From: Elusimicrobiota bacterium
GTDB taxonomy: Bacteria > Elusimicrobiota > Elusimicrobia > Elusimicrobiales > UBA9959
NCBI GenBank assembly: GCA_003450815.1
Contig: DMES01000037.1
Location: 1-64,000 of the forward strand
Direction of reading: 5' to 3'
Length of the DNA stretch: 64,000 nt
Every line of letters starts with the position of its first letter. Position 1 is the stretch's first letter. The position numbers and the translations under genes were made by a program. Shown in pieces: positions 17,011 to 25,554 of the stretch. The notes under the pieces were generated by a model, which was given only the letters and a program-made list of their open reading frames with translations, did no database searches and had not been told where the DNA came from.

Positions 17011-17515
17011 TATTGAAGAAGATTACACAGATTACTGAAGAAGATTACACGGATTAAACTACGATTAAACAGATTTCGAAAAGTTCCTGTGATAGCAGGA
17101 ACGGATTATAATGAAAACCGTTTAATTTGACAGCTTTTGTTCCCGAAATTAACAAGCAACCCTATCTTTAAATCAGCGGCTTTAAGATACGAAATAATTT
17201 GGTGTTTAAAAACCTCTGGGATAAACCCCGTAACAGCCTTAAGTTCAACAATAATCTCCCCTTCAACTACAAGGTCCAATAAAAAATTCCCCGCTTTTTG
17301 ACCGCCAAAATTCACGCTAAAACTTTTTTCATTCTGATATTTGAGCCCATTATCTTCAAGCGCAATCTGAAGAGCTTTATGATATATCTTTTCGGTAAAA
17401 CCGGGTCCGAGCGCCGCATGAACCTTGAAGCAACAACCTATAATCCTACCTGTCAGATCATTGTTAGGAGCCATACAATCTGTGTAATCGTCGTGCTAAA
17501 TCTGTGTAATCAATC
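17011..17515. mobile_element. GATTACACAGATTA element B carrying an intact GxxExxY gene
   Basis: Left side: word copies at 17021-17034, 17043-17056 and a diverged one at 17063-17076. Right side: inverted copies at 17476-17489 and 17498-17511. The right boundary supplies the last base pairs and stop codon of lpxI, and the left boundary abuts the acyltransferase start, so the unit appears to have dropped into an intergenic junction. The arrangement (terminal paired words, single cargo gene) looks like a small mobile cassette; no transposase is present. Confidence 0.6.
17106..17474 (-). CDS. GxxExxY-family protein
   Basis: 122 residues, usual length for this family. Hallmarks: an N-terminal GCCFKVHAALGPGFTEKIYHKAL with the G-x-x-E-x-x-Y pattern (GFTEKIY), then QNEKSFSVNF, LLDLVVEGEIIVELKAV (acidic residues and Lys in a PD-(D/E)xK-like order) and a C-terminal LKIGLLVNFG. 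Biochemical function is not established; the D-x(n)-E-x-K layout resembles nuclease-fold proteins. The start follows directly after the right-hand repeat words, and the gene forms the sole cargo of element B. Confidence 0.88.
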   Translation of the reverse strand: MAPNNDLTGRIIGCCFKVHAALGPGFTEKIYHKALQIALEDNGLKYQNEKSFSVNFGGQKAGNFLLDLVVEGEIIVELKAVTGFIPEVFKHQIISYLKAADLKIGLLVNFGNKSCQIKRFSL

Positions 17516-18370
17516 TGCCTCAAAAGACTGTTCGCTTGCGGCGCCGAAAACGGTTATACCTGTCTCTTTGGCGGCGGCCAGAAAGTCTTCCATGCCGAGT
17601 ATCAGTGTTTTTCCGGCTTCAAGCACCAGAGTGTCCGCGCCGGCGGCTTTCATGTTATGCAGCGTGGGCGCGCCGGCAACCGGCAGGTCGAAGCGCATAT
17701 CCTGGTCCGGGCGGGCCACTTTCACCACCATCATGGCCTGGCCTTTGTGCCCCTGATTACGCAGACGGAGAAGAATTTCCCCCGCCCGTTTTATGCAGGC
17801 GTCCGTGCCTTCCTGGGCTTCTGCCGCCACCACAATGTGGTCGCGCAGAACCACGGTGAGGCCTATATCCAGGGCGGCAAGGGTCTTTGCGGCTTTCCAG
17901 CCGAACGCGGCGCATTTAAGGCTGTCTGCGGAAAGTTTTTTGCCGGCCAGCAGGCCAGGTTTCATAAGCAGGTGTTCGAGCATTGTGGCGGAGTTTACAA
18001 GCTGTATGCCGTCGGAGGCCAGCTCTTCCGCTATTGCGCCAAGGATGGCGTTGGCTTTCTTATCTTTGAGTTTGAAAAGCAGCTTGGCGGCGCGCACATC
18101 GGGCAGGAGGCCTCCGAAAATAGACAGATGCGGGACCGAGCCCGCCATAAGAATTTTTTTTACGCCGTGGTTTTTCAGGAATTCAATGGGTCCGCTTACC
18201 TGGCCCAGCCGGAAATAGGCGGTTTCCTCAGCATAATTTTCTATCTCTTTCGGTGTAATGCCCTTAAGGCCGATGACAAATAACTTGCGCCCGGCTTTTT
18301 TAGCCTCGGCAGCGAACAGCAGGGGAAAAGAGCCTCCGCCGGATATCAGTCCTATTTTGTCGTCAGTCAT
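17510..18370 (-). CDS. lpxI: UDP-2,3-diacylglucosamine pyrophosphatase, LpxI type
   Basis: 286 residues. The N-terminal GLISGGGSFPLLFAAEAKK and FRLGQVSGPIEFLKNHGVK, and the C-terminal VVLRDHIVVAAEAQEGTD and GHKGQAMMVVKVARPDQD blocks are typical of LpxI (DUF1009), which replaces LpxH in many bacteria. It hydrolyses UDP-2,3-diacylglucosamine to lipid X and UMP for LpxB. It overlaps the upstream lpxA stop by 8 bases. Its own stop codon is formed by the GATTACACAGATTA repeat, so the last residue or two may be altered relative to orthologues. Confidence 0.93.
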   Translation of the reverse strand: MTDDKIGLISGGGSFPLLFAAEAKKAGRKLFVIGLKGITPKEIENYAEETAYFRLGQVSGPIEFLKNHGVKKILMAGSVPHLSIFGGLLPDVRAAKLLFKLKDKKANAILGAIAEELASDGIQLVNSATMLEHLLMKPGLLAGKKLSADSLKCAAFGWKAAKTLAALDIGLTVVLRDHIVVAAEAQEGTDACIKRAGEILLRLRNQGHKGQAMMVVKVARPDQDMRFDLPVAGAPTLHNMKAAGADTLVLEAGKTLILGMEDFLAAAKETGITVFGAASEQSFEAD

Positions 18371-19175
18371 TTGAGGTTTCGGTCAGTTCTTTTAAATTCC
18401 GGCGCGGCCGCGCTATGCCGCGTTTCGAACCTTCGCAGAAATCAAGTATAAGCGCGGCTTCAGGCGGAAGTTTTTCTCCGCGCAGCCGGGCTAAGGCGTC
18501 TTTGAGCGGCAGGCCTTCAAAAAACAGCGTTTTAAAAACATGCTTTATAATTTTTATGTTTTCGCGGGAGATGCCGTTGCGCCTCATTCCGACAAGATTC
18601 AAGCCCACGGGTTTGGCCCGGTCGCCCTGGGCGATAACGTAGGGGATTATGTCCTGGTTGGCCATGGCTCCGCCGGAGAGCATGGCGAAATTGCCTATGC
18701 GGGTGAACTGATGTATGCCTACAAGTCCCGAGAGCAGGGCGCGGTCGCCTATATGCACATGCCCGGCGGCTGCGGCGGAATTCACCATTATTATGTTGTT
18801 TCCCAGTCGGCAGTCGTGGCCTATGTGGGAATTTGCCATTAGCATGCAGCCCGATCCCATAGAGGTGAGATTTGTGGCATGCGAGCCGCGGTGCAGTGAA
18901 ACACCCTCACGGATTATATTTGAGTCGCCCATGGTGAAGCGGGTGTGCTCGCCGTGGTAAGAGTAGTCCTGAGGGGGCATTCCTATGTAGGCCGCGCCGG
19001 TAAACTGGTTGTTTTTGCCGATGGTGGAAAATTCTATTATGCAGTGCGGGCCCACATAGGTGCCGGAGCCTATCTGGGTGTCTTCGCCAATTACGGTAAA
19101 GGGCCCTATTTCCACATTGTTGTCTATCAGAGCTTTGGGGTGTATAACCGCTGTGGTGTGTATTTTGGTAGCCAT
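18363..19175 (-). CDS. lpxA: UDP-N-acetylglucosamine acyltransferase
   Basis: About 270 residues. The ATG giving MATKIHTT is chosen because GAGGAT lies just upstream; an upstream ATG at 19190 adds five residues. Left-handed beta-helix hexapeptide repeats run from residue 8 to about 185 (for example IHPKALIDNNVEIGPFTVIG). The catalytic-His region is seen in SHIGHDCRLGNN, and the C-terminal helical domain begins GLNLVGMRRNGISRENI, characteristic of LpxA. First committed acylation in lipid A synthesis. In the lpxC-fabZ-lpxA-lpxI order. Confidence 0.95.
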   Translation of the reverse strand: MATKIHTTAVIHPKALIDNNVEIGPFTVIGEDTQIGSGTYVGPHCIIEFSTIGKNNQFTGAAYIGMPPQDYSYHGEHTRFTMGDSNIIREGVSLHRGSHATNLTSMGSGCMLMANSHIGHDCRLGNNIIMVNSAAAAGHVHIGDRALLSGLVGIHQFTRIGNFAMLSGGAMANQDIIPYVIAQGDRAKPVGLNLVGMRRNGISRENIKIIKHVFKTLFFEGLPLKDALARLRGEKLPPEAALILDFCEGSKRGIARPRRNLKELTETSND

Positions 19176-19217
19176 GCCATCCTCATTCAAAATTCAAGAT
19201 TTCGGATTCAAGATTCT

Positions 19218-19679
19218 CTAAGCCAGCGCGAAGGTCAGATCCGCCTCGGCCGCGAGTTCGTTTTCAACAAAGGCCCGGCCTCGCGCCTTGCCGACCTTTC
19301 CTTTTAACCGCAGTATTTCCACATAAAATTTAAGCACTTCCCCCGGTATCACCTGCCTGCGGAATTTGGCCGATCTTATGCCCGCAAGGTATGCAAAACG
19401 GTTCTTTGTTTCCGGCAGGTGCATCATCATGGCGGCTCCGGTCTGGGCTATGCCCTCAATAATCAATACTCCCGGCATTATGGGTTTTTGCGGGAAATGG
19501 CCATGGAAATAAAGTTCGTTGGCGGTAACGCATTTTATGCCCACGCAGCTTTTGTTTTCTTCTATAATTTCCACCCTGTCCACCAGCAGAAAGGGATAGC
19601 GGTGCGGTATTATTTTTAAAATTTCCTCGCAGAGAATAATTCTGACTGGTTTGTGTACCGGCGGCTTGGTTTCGTTCAT
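19218..19679 (-). CDS. fabZ: 3-hydroxyacyl-ACP dehydratase
   Basis: 153 residues, standard length. Hot-dog fold with LKIIPHRYPFLLVDRV and the catalytic block HFPQKPIMPGVLIIEGIAQTG (His and Glu). It draws on the same 3-hydroxyacyl-ACP pool as LpxA and LpxD. Between lpxC (30-base gap) and lpxA (about 40-base gap); the gaps contain short TTCAAGATT-type words. Confidence 0.96.
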   Translation of the reverse strand: MNETKPPVHKPVRIILCEEILKIIPHRYPFLLVDRVEIIEENKSCVGIKCVTANELYFHGHFPQKPIMPGVLIIEGIAQTGAAMMMHLPETKNRFAYLAGIRSAKFRRQVIPGEVLKFYVEILRLKGKVGKARGRAFVENELAAEADLTFALA

Positions 19680-19708
19680 AGTCGGATTCCTGATCCCAGA
19701 TTCAATAT

Positions 19709-20560
19709 TTAAGATTTAGAATAATTTTCAATCGTTTCTCCTGATAATAGTTTAGCAAAATTAATATTACCCGCGTGTCCTGGGCGTTCGGCTTCAATGA
19801 TAAGGTCTTCGAAAAACAGGCCTGTCAGCGCCAAATCTCCGATAAGGTCCAGCAGTTTGTGCCGGGCGAATTCGTCGGCGAAGCGCAGACCGTTCTTTGC
19901 CAGGATCTCTGTTTCGTCTATTAATACGGCATTTTCAAGCGAACCGCCTTTTGCGAGTCCCGCCGCTTTCAGGGCTTTTAGTTCATGGCTGAAGGCAAAG
20001 GTTCGCGCCGGTGCTATTTCCCTGAGGTATGCTTCTGGTGAAAGGCTAAACTCCACCGCCTGCCTGCCCACCAGCGGGTGCGGGTAGTCATAAACCAGCC
20101 TGAAGACCGCTTCGGAAGCTGCGGGCGCCGCGCGGTACCTGGTTTCGCCTTTTGAAAATTCCACCGGTTTGGTAAGGCGCCCGGCAGAGCGCTCAGAGCC
20201 GGGTTTTTCCGTGAGGCCGGCTTCCAGCAGGGCTTCGGCGAACGGCAGGGCCGAGCCGTCCATAGCCGGCGGCTCCTCTCCCGAGATCTCAATATCCAGA
20301 TCATCCACGCCAAGCCCGGCGGCCGCCGAAAGCAAATGCTCAATGGTGTAGAGAGTGTTTTTACCGTCGCCTATATTGGTGCCGCGCGCTGTGCCGCATA
20401 CATTTTCAGTCAGAGCCGGCATGGGGCCGTGGAAAAGGGGACTTATAAAGCGTATGCCTGATGAGCCGGGGGCGGGCAGAAAGGTGACCCGTGAAGGAGT
20501 TCCCCTGTGCAGGCCTATCCCTTCAAGAGCTATCGATTTTTTTATTGTTTTCCGGAACAT
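19709..20560 (-). CDS. lpxC: UDP-3-O-acyl-N-acetylglucosamine deacetylase
   Basis: The ATG giving MFRKTIKKSI is chosen to match the family start (283 residues); an upstream ATG at 20578 adds six residues and runs into repeat sequence. The zinc ligands are recognisable: His in YTIEHLLSA and His and Asp in FARHKLLDLIGDL; the GHAGNINFAKL motif supplies the catalytic-loop His. EGIGLHRG is the N-terminal signature. Catalyses the committed step of lipid A synthesis. Single LpxC domain, without the FabZ fusion found in some phyla. Confidence 0.95.
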   Translation of the reverse strand: MFRKTIKKSIALEGIGLHRGTPSRVTFLPAPGSSGIRFISPLFHGPMPALTENVCGTARGTNIGDGKNTLYTIEHLLSAAAGLGVDDLDIEISGEEPPAMDGSALPFAEALLEAGLTEKPGSERSAGRLTKPVEFSKGETRYRAAPAASEAVFRLVYDYPHPLVGRQAVEFSLSPEAYLREIAPARTFAFSHELKALKAAGLAKGGSLENAVLIDETEILAKNGLRFADEFARHKLLDLIGDLALTGLFFEDLIIEAERPGHAGNINFAKLLSGETIENYSKS

Positions 20561-20564
20561 ATTT

Positions 20565-20735
20565 GAAGAAGATTGCACAGATTAAACCAGGATTACACGG
20601 ATTTTTGTAGTCGCAAAGCTTGCTTTGCCTCTTCGGCGGTGACGGGCAGTGTCGTCGGCCTGTTCCGCCTATGTTTCTGTCCGTGAGTGATCTGTTAATC
20701 TGTGTAATCGCGGTCTAATCTGTGTAATCACTCAA
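20565..20735. repeat. GATTACACAGATTA element C (no gene)
   Basis: Word copies at 20571-20584 and 20591-20604 face inverted copies at 20696-20709 and 20716-20729. The left flank TTGAAGAAGATT is shared with element B. The interior is non-coding and contains a GCAAAGCTTGCTTTGC palindrome (20612-20631) that recurs near 31142-31194. The right end abuts the lpxD stop. Confidence 0.75.
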
Positions 20736-20738
20736 TCA

Positions 20739-21770
20739 CTAAATTCCCAGATGCTTTTTTATTTTGCGGATGGTGGTGTGCATTTCCGGAAGTTTTGAAA
20801 GCAGGACCTCTATTCTCATAGCCTGTATGCGGGGTCTTGCCATATGCCCAAAAACTATCTGGTTTGGGCCTAAATCCGAGATAACGCCCGTTTTGCCCAT
20901 TACCACCGTATTGTCGCCTATAGTTATGTGGTCTGAGATCGCTACCTGACCGGCGAGAATAACGCTGTTGCCGATTACGGCTGAGCCGGCTATGCCGACC
21001 TGCCCCATAATAAGACAGTTTTTGCCCATGCGCACATTGTGCGCGATGTGCACGAGGTTGTCTATTTTGGTCCCGTCTCCTATGACGGTGGCTTCAAGTG
21101 CCGCCCGGTCTATGGCGGTGTTGGCGCCTATTTCCACATCCGAACCTATAATTACCCTGCCTATCTGGGGGATTTTTTTATGAAGCCCTCCGTCGGGTGT
21201 GTAGCCGTATCCGTCTGAGCCCGCCACGGCGCCGGCGTGCAATATTGAGCGCTCGCCTACTTCGCAGTTGTCAAGCACTTTTACGCCGGGGTAAAGACGG
21301 GCGTTGGAGCCTATTTTGGCCCCGGCGCCCACAAAGCATTGTGCGTCAACATAAGCTCCGTCGCCTATAACGGCGCTGTCTTCGATAATGGATAAGGGGC
21401 CTATATAAACGTCTTTTCCAAGCCGCGCTGTTATGGAGATAACAGCGGAAGGGTGGCAAACACGCGCTTTAAGCGGACGCAGTTCCTTCTCGAGAGCCGC
21501 AAGCGCGAGGCTGAAAGCCAGCCTGGGATTTTTAACCAGCACCAGCGTTCCCTTGAAATCCTTGAGCGCTTCCGCCGCCATTGGGCTTGCCAGCAGGCAG
21601 CCTGAGTTTGAGCGTCCGGCTGCCCCGGCATATTTGGCGTCCGCCAGGAAACTGAGGTCTTTCGGCCCGGCTTTTTCAAGCGGTGCGGCGCCCGTTATTT
21701 CTACATTTTTGCCGGCGCCGCGCAGCTCACCGCCGGTCAGTTTCGCCACGGCTTCGGACGTCAGCTTCAT
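20739..21770 (-). CDS. lpxD: UDP-3-O-(3-hydroxyacyl)glucosamine N-acyltransferase
   Basis: 343 residues. An N-terminal uridine-binding domain (LSFLADAKY, LVLVKNPRLAFSLAL) is followed by left-handed beta-helix repeats from about residue 105 and the LpxD-specific GSDGYGYTPDGG and the catalytic-His HIAHNVRMGKN blocks. A C-terminal helix (IRKIKKHLGI) completes it. Overlaps the upstream Skp-like gene by ATGA, indicating translational coupling. Confidence 0.95.
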   Translation of the reverse strand: MKLTSEAVAKLTGGELRGAGKNVEITGAAPLEKAGPKDLSFLADAKYAGAAGRSNSGCLLASPMAAEALKDFKGTLVLVKNPRLAFSLALAALEKELRPLKARVCHPSAVISITARLGKDVYIGPLSIIEDSAVIGDGAYVDAQCFVGAGAKIGSNARLYPGVKVLDNCEVGERSILHAGAVAGSDGYGYTPDGGLHKKIPQIGRVIIGSDVEIGANTAIDRAALEATVIGDGTKIDNLVHIAHNVRMGKNCLIMGQVGIAGSAVIGNSVILAGQVAISDHITIGDNTVVMGKTGVISDLGPNQIVFGHMARPRIQAMRIEVLLSKLPEMHTTIRKIKKHLGI

Positions 21771-22816
21771 ATCGGGCTTTCCTCAAGTTTTTTAACAAGT
21801 TTGTCCGTAAGGTCAACTGCGGAATGACCGAAAAGGATGGTGCGCTTGTCCACTACCACGCTCACTCCCTCTTTCACGGCAAGTTCTTTAAGGACCAGGT
21901 AGATCCGGCCGAGTATTATTTCGCTTTTATTGTTTTCAAATTCCAGGAGTTCCCGCTCGGTCTGGTGCTGGGACAGGCGCAGTCCTTCTTCTTTCTTTGC
22001 GAGTTCCGTTTCTTTGAGCACTATCGCGGAATCAATTTCCGCGGCTGAGGTTGAAATGGAAAATTTGAAGTAATCCATCGGCACACGGCTTATGCCGGGC
22101 ATATCTATGCCGGTCATTCCCGGCAGGCCTGGCGGAGGGACCACCAAAGCAGGCAGAGGTGAAGGGGGGGGAGAGGTTAAGGTGGAGGAAGAGGCTGCGG
22201 CTGCTTTACCTATACCTGCTGTTTCCCCGGCGGTGTTCGTGACTACGGCCGGAATTGTTTGGGTTGAAAGTTGTACCGCGGCGGTAGACATTGAGACTCC
22301 GCTGTTCGCCGGCCCGGTTTTGCCGGGCGCTTCAGGTCCCGAAGCCGGCGGCAGGGGGACTACGGCCGGTTGCGGACCATTTGGGGTGTCAGTGGTTGGA
22401 AAATTTGACTGCGCTTCCCCGGGTGAAAGCTGTACCGGGACGATTTGGGTGGAAATTTGCGGGATTGGAATCTCGGCGGCTTTAGCCGCGGCGGCTGATA
22501 TCTCTTCAGCCTGGCGCATGAGGCCGGGCAAAGTAAGGGCGAATTCACGCTCCTGTTTTAGTTTCGCTATATCGGCTTTCAGAGAAAAAATGGCCTGTTT
22601 TTTAATGTTCAGGGCGTCTTCTTTCTTTTTTATTCTGTCTAAAAACTCCTCCCTGGCGTTGGAAGTGCCGGAAAAATTCTTGAAAACACGGTCTATGTCC
22701 ACATAGCCTATGGTGCCGGACTCGCCCTTGTTTTCTTCAAGTGAAAGTTCAAGCGCCAAAGCGCGTGATGCCGTAAAAAAAGCTAAAGCGGATAAAAAAA
22801 GCGTCAGTTTTTTCAT
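21767..22816 (-). CDS. Skp/OmpH-like periplasmic chaperone with a long proline-rich insert
   Basis: Start at the ATG giving MKKLTLFLSALAFF. A Sec signal precedes GTIGYVDIDRVFKNFSGT, the family's N-terminal strand, and a coiled coil (about residues 65-100). The C-terminal helix and strand (VLKELAVKEGVSVVVDKRTILFG, DLTDKLVKKL) match Skp. Between the two helices, where Skp has a hairpin tip, there are about 130 residues rich in Pro, Ala, Ser and Thr (about 115-255), making the protein twice the usual size. Its place between bamA and lpxD is the classical skp position, so a role as an outer-membrane-protein chaperone is well supported. Confidence 0.85.
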   Translation of the reverse strand: MKKLTLFLSALAFFTASRALALELSLEENKGESGTIGYVDIDRVFKNFSGTSNAREEFLDRIKKKEDALNIKKQAIFSLKADIAKLKQEREFALTLPGLMRQAEEISAAAAKAAEIPIPQISTQIVPVQLSPGEAQSNFPTTDTPNGPQPAVVPLPPASGPEAPGKTGPANSGVSMSTAAVQLSTQTIPAVVTNTAGETAGIGKAAAASSSTLTSPPPSPLPALVVPPPGLPGMTGIDMPGISRVPMDYFKFSISTSAAEIDSAIVLKETELAKKEEGLRLSQHQTERELLEFENNKSEIILGRIYLVLKELAVKEGVSVVVDKRTILFGHSAVDLTDKLVKKLEESPI

Positions 22817-22828
22817 GTCAACCCTCAT

Positions 22829-22851
22829 CCGAAAATTGCTGCAATTTTCGG
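22829..22851. repeat. Hairpin CCGAAAATTG...CAATTTTCGG between bamA and the Skp-like gene
   Basis: Perfect 10-bp stem with a three-base loop, identical in stem to 10535-10560. It sits next to the bamA stop but inside an operon, so it is probably a repeat or mRNA processing hairpin rather than a full terminator. Confidence 0.5.
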
Positions 22852-22852
22852 A

Positions 22853-25342
22853 TTAGAACAAATTCCCGAGCGTGAAATAAATATCCGAACGCTGCTCTCC
22901 GGGCTTATGGTTGAAGCCGTAACCCCAGTCAAGCCGTATTGGGAAGGCAGGCGTGGTGAAACGGATGCCGAAACCCGCTCCGGCTTTCAGGTTGTTCTGG
23001 CTTGTGCCGCTGCGCAGGTTTATGTTGTTGAAGTGGTCCCAGGAATTGCCCAGATCAAAGAAGAAGGCCCATTGTACTATGGTGCGCTTGCGTTCCCTGG
23101 CTATCGGGATCTTGAGCTCTATGTTCAGTATGTCGTAAACCTTGCCGCCGTTTTGAGGCCCGATCTGGCCGTTATTGGCGTATCCCCTGATGGTGTCGGC
23201 GCCGCCGATGAAATAACGCTCATAAACAGGCACGCTTTTGGTGGAGCCGAAACGCGCCGCGTAACCCAGACGGTTTGAGATTGCCAGCACAAATGGATAA
23301 TCTTCTATGGAGAAAAGCTTGAGATTATAACTGGCGGTAAGGCTCGGTTTATAATAATCCGCATCCCCCATAAGAGGTCCGCCGGTAAAATCAAGTCCCA
23401 GCGCTATGCGCGAACCGCGGGTGGGATCCCACACGCTATCCCTGGTATCGCGCGCGAATTCCAGGTAAATGGAGGAAGTGACGCTGGTGCCCTCCAGCAG
23501 TTCGCCGGTATAGAGCGGATCTACCGCCGAAATCCTTACTTTTTCATAGGTATAGGAGGTGGTAAGGGTATATTTGTCGTTCTGAAATCTGGGGGCGAGC
23601 GTTACCTTGCCTCCGGCGCGCTGCTCGGTATAGGCGGAAAGAGAGGTTTTGTAAGGTTTATAGCGGCGGGTGTTGTAAACATCCACACCAAGGGTAGTGG
23701 GATGTGTTCCCATCCAGGGGGTGGACCAGCTTAGGGTATAATCGTTCACCTTTTTACCGAAGTTCCACGACAGGGAGGTTTTGTAGGCCCGTCCGAAAAG
23801 GTTCAGGTGCGACAGCGCGACCGTTCCCACCAGCCCGTCCACGGAGGAGATTCCCATGCCGGCGGTAAGCATGCCGGGTTTGCCCTCGGCAACATCAAAA
23901 ACCAGGTCCACTTTATCCGGGTCGGAGGTGGGGTTTATTACGGGGCTCACATCGTCTATGAAACCCAGGTTGAAGATCCTTTCCTGGCTGCGCCGTATTT
24001 TTGTGGAACTGAAAACTTCGCCCTCTTTTTGCGTTATTTCGCGCCGTAGCACATAGGTTTTGGTGGCCTTGTTGCCCTCAACGTCTATGTGGTCCACATA
24101 GATCGGTTTGTTTTCGGTAATGACAAATTCAATGTCCAGCGCGCCTGTTTTTTCATTGGGCACTTTCACGGGCTTTATCTGGGCCTTCAGGTAGCCTTTG
24201 TCGGCATATTTGTCCTGGATTCCGCGCAGGGTGTCGTCGAAGCGTTCCTGGTTGAAAAGCTTGCCTTCGCGATATTCCACGGCCGTGGAGAGGTCTTTTG
24301 AAAGATAAACGGTGTTGCCAGAAAAATAGGTGCGGCCGAAGCTTTGCAGCAGGCCCTCGGCAATGTCTATGTGTATAAAAACCCGGCTCCGGTCCTCGTT
24401 GAATGAAACTGAAGACGAAGTTATGCTGAAGTTGCTGTAGCCGTTGTTTTTGTAGAAGGTCTCCAGAACTTTCAGATCGGCGTCAATATCCTGCGGGGAG
24501 TAGATCTTTTTAGGGCGGTTTTTCAGTTTCTTCAGCAGTTTGTTGGTTTTAAATGCTTTGGCTCCTTCAAGCTTCACCTCGGCTACCCTGGCCTTTTTAC
24601 CCTCGGCTACCGACACCGTAAGGAAGCAGAGGCGAGCGGCCGTGTCATAGCGGATTTCGTAATCGGTTGTGGCGTCTATGAAGCCTTTTTCATGGTATTT
24701 ATCGGTTATTTTTATGAGGTCTTCCCTGATTTTTAGTTCGTCAAAAAAATCCTTTTCTTTCAGGGACATCTCGTCTTTAACGGAGGTTTTTGAAAGTTCT
24801 TTATTGCCTTTCAGCGCTATTTCCTTTATCATCGGTTTTTCCGAAACAATATAAGTGATGCGCGCGGTAATGCTTGACGCCGACAGGGCGCTGAACTTGG
24901 CCGCCGAGGGCTTGTCGGGAAGTTCCGCGATATCCACTGAAACGGTATCCATGCTGCCAAGGCCTAAAATCGCCTCTATGTCCAGGTTGACATAGTCCGG
25001 GTAGTAAAGCGCGCCTTTTTTAGCCTTGCCGGTTTTAAGCACGACTTTTGGTTTCACATTAACCGTGCCTTTCACGGCGGTTTCATACACTTCCCAGGGG
25101 CCCCTGGCCTTTTCAAGCGCCGGCTCCGACATGCCCGGCAGGGCGGAGGGGGCAACCGCGGTAACTGTGGATATTTCAGCAGGCGCCGGGGAGGAGGGCG
25201 TGGGAGCCGGCTGGGTGGCGGAAGAGGGGGATTCTGCGGTGTCGGTGGAAACCGCGCTTGCGGCCGGAACCGGCGCGCCCTGGGCCGCTGAGAAGGAAGC
25301 GGAAGCGAAAGGTAAAAGAAGGAGCAGTAAATATTTTTTCAT
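22853..25342 (-). CDS. bamA: Outer-membrane protein assembly factor BamA
   Basis: 829 residues. Sec signal, then an alanine/serine/proline-rich linker (about 20-75), several POTRA domains between about 165 and 490 (for example VKLEGAKAFKTNKLLKKLKN, IDVEGNKATKTYVLRREI), and a 16-strand barrel from about 500. The barrel has the family's VRGY-type motif as GADTIRGYANNG and ends in a strand closing with F. It inserts beta-barrel proteins into the outer membrane. It heads the bamA-skp-lpxD-lpxC run, as in many diderms. Confidence 0.95.
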   Translation of the reverse strand: MKKYLLLLLLPFASASFSAAQGAPVPAASAVSTDTAESPSSATQPAPTPSSPAPAEISTVTAVAPSALPGMSEPALEKARGPWEVYETAVKGTVNVKPKVVLKTGKAKKGALYYPDYVNLDIEAILGLGSMDTVSVDIAELPDKPSAAKFSALSASSITARITYIVSEKPMIKEIALKGNKELSKTSVKDEMSLKEKDFFDELKIREDLIKITDKYHEKGFIDATTDYEIRYDTAARLCFLTVSVAEGKKARVAEVKLEGAKAFKTNKLLKKLKNRPKKIYSPQDIDADLKVLETFYKNNGYSNFSITSSSVSFNEDRSRVFIHIDIAEGLLQSFGRTYFSGNTVYLSKDLSTAVEYREGKLFNQERFDDTLRGIQDKYADKGYLKAQIKPVKVPNEKTGALDIEFVITENKPIYVDHIDVEGNKATKTYVLRREITQKEGEVFSSTKIRRSQERIFNLGFIDDVSPVINPTSDPDKVDLVFDVAEGKPGMLTAGMGISSVDGLVGTVALSHLNLFGRAYKTSLSWNFGKKVNDYTLSWSTPWMGTHPTTLGVDVYNTRRYKPYKTSLSAYTEQRAGGKVTLAPRFQNDKYTLTTSYTYEKVRISAVDPLYTGELLEGTSVTSSIYLEFARDTRDSVWDPTRGSRIALGLDFTGGPLMGDADYYKPSLTASYNLKLFSIEDYPFVLAISNRLGYAARFGSTKSVPVYERYFIGGADTIRGYANNGQIGPQNGGKVYDILNIELKIPIARERKRTIVQWAFFFDLGNSWDHFNNINLRSGTSQNNLKAGAGFGIRFTTPAFPIRLDWGYGFNHKPGEQRSDIYFTLGNLF

Positions 25343-25481
25343 TTTAATCGGACCGCACGAAAACTTCAGACTTATCCTTTGGGCCGCATTTCATCTAAAC
25401 ACGCGGTCTCAAATTCCTGACTATAACAGCACATATAATACAAATTTTGGTCGCAGTTTTGGAAAACCGCTTTCTAACACT

Positions 25482-25510
25482 TTGCGAGCGAACGACAAAT
25501 AGACTATAAT
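25482..25510 (+). promoter_or_regulatory. Predicted sigma-70-type promoter of the PhoH gene
   Basis: TTGCGA (25482-25487), 17-base spacer, consensus TATAAT (25505-25510), about 45 bases upstream of the chosen start. Confidence 0.55.
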
Positions 25511-25554
25511 CTCATTGTTCAATGCAAAGGCCGGTGGAAAATGGAAGGTTCACA

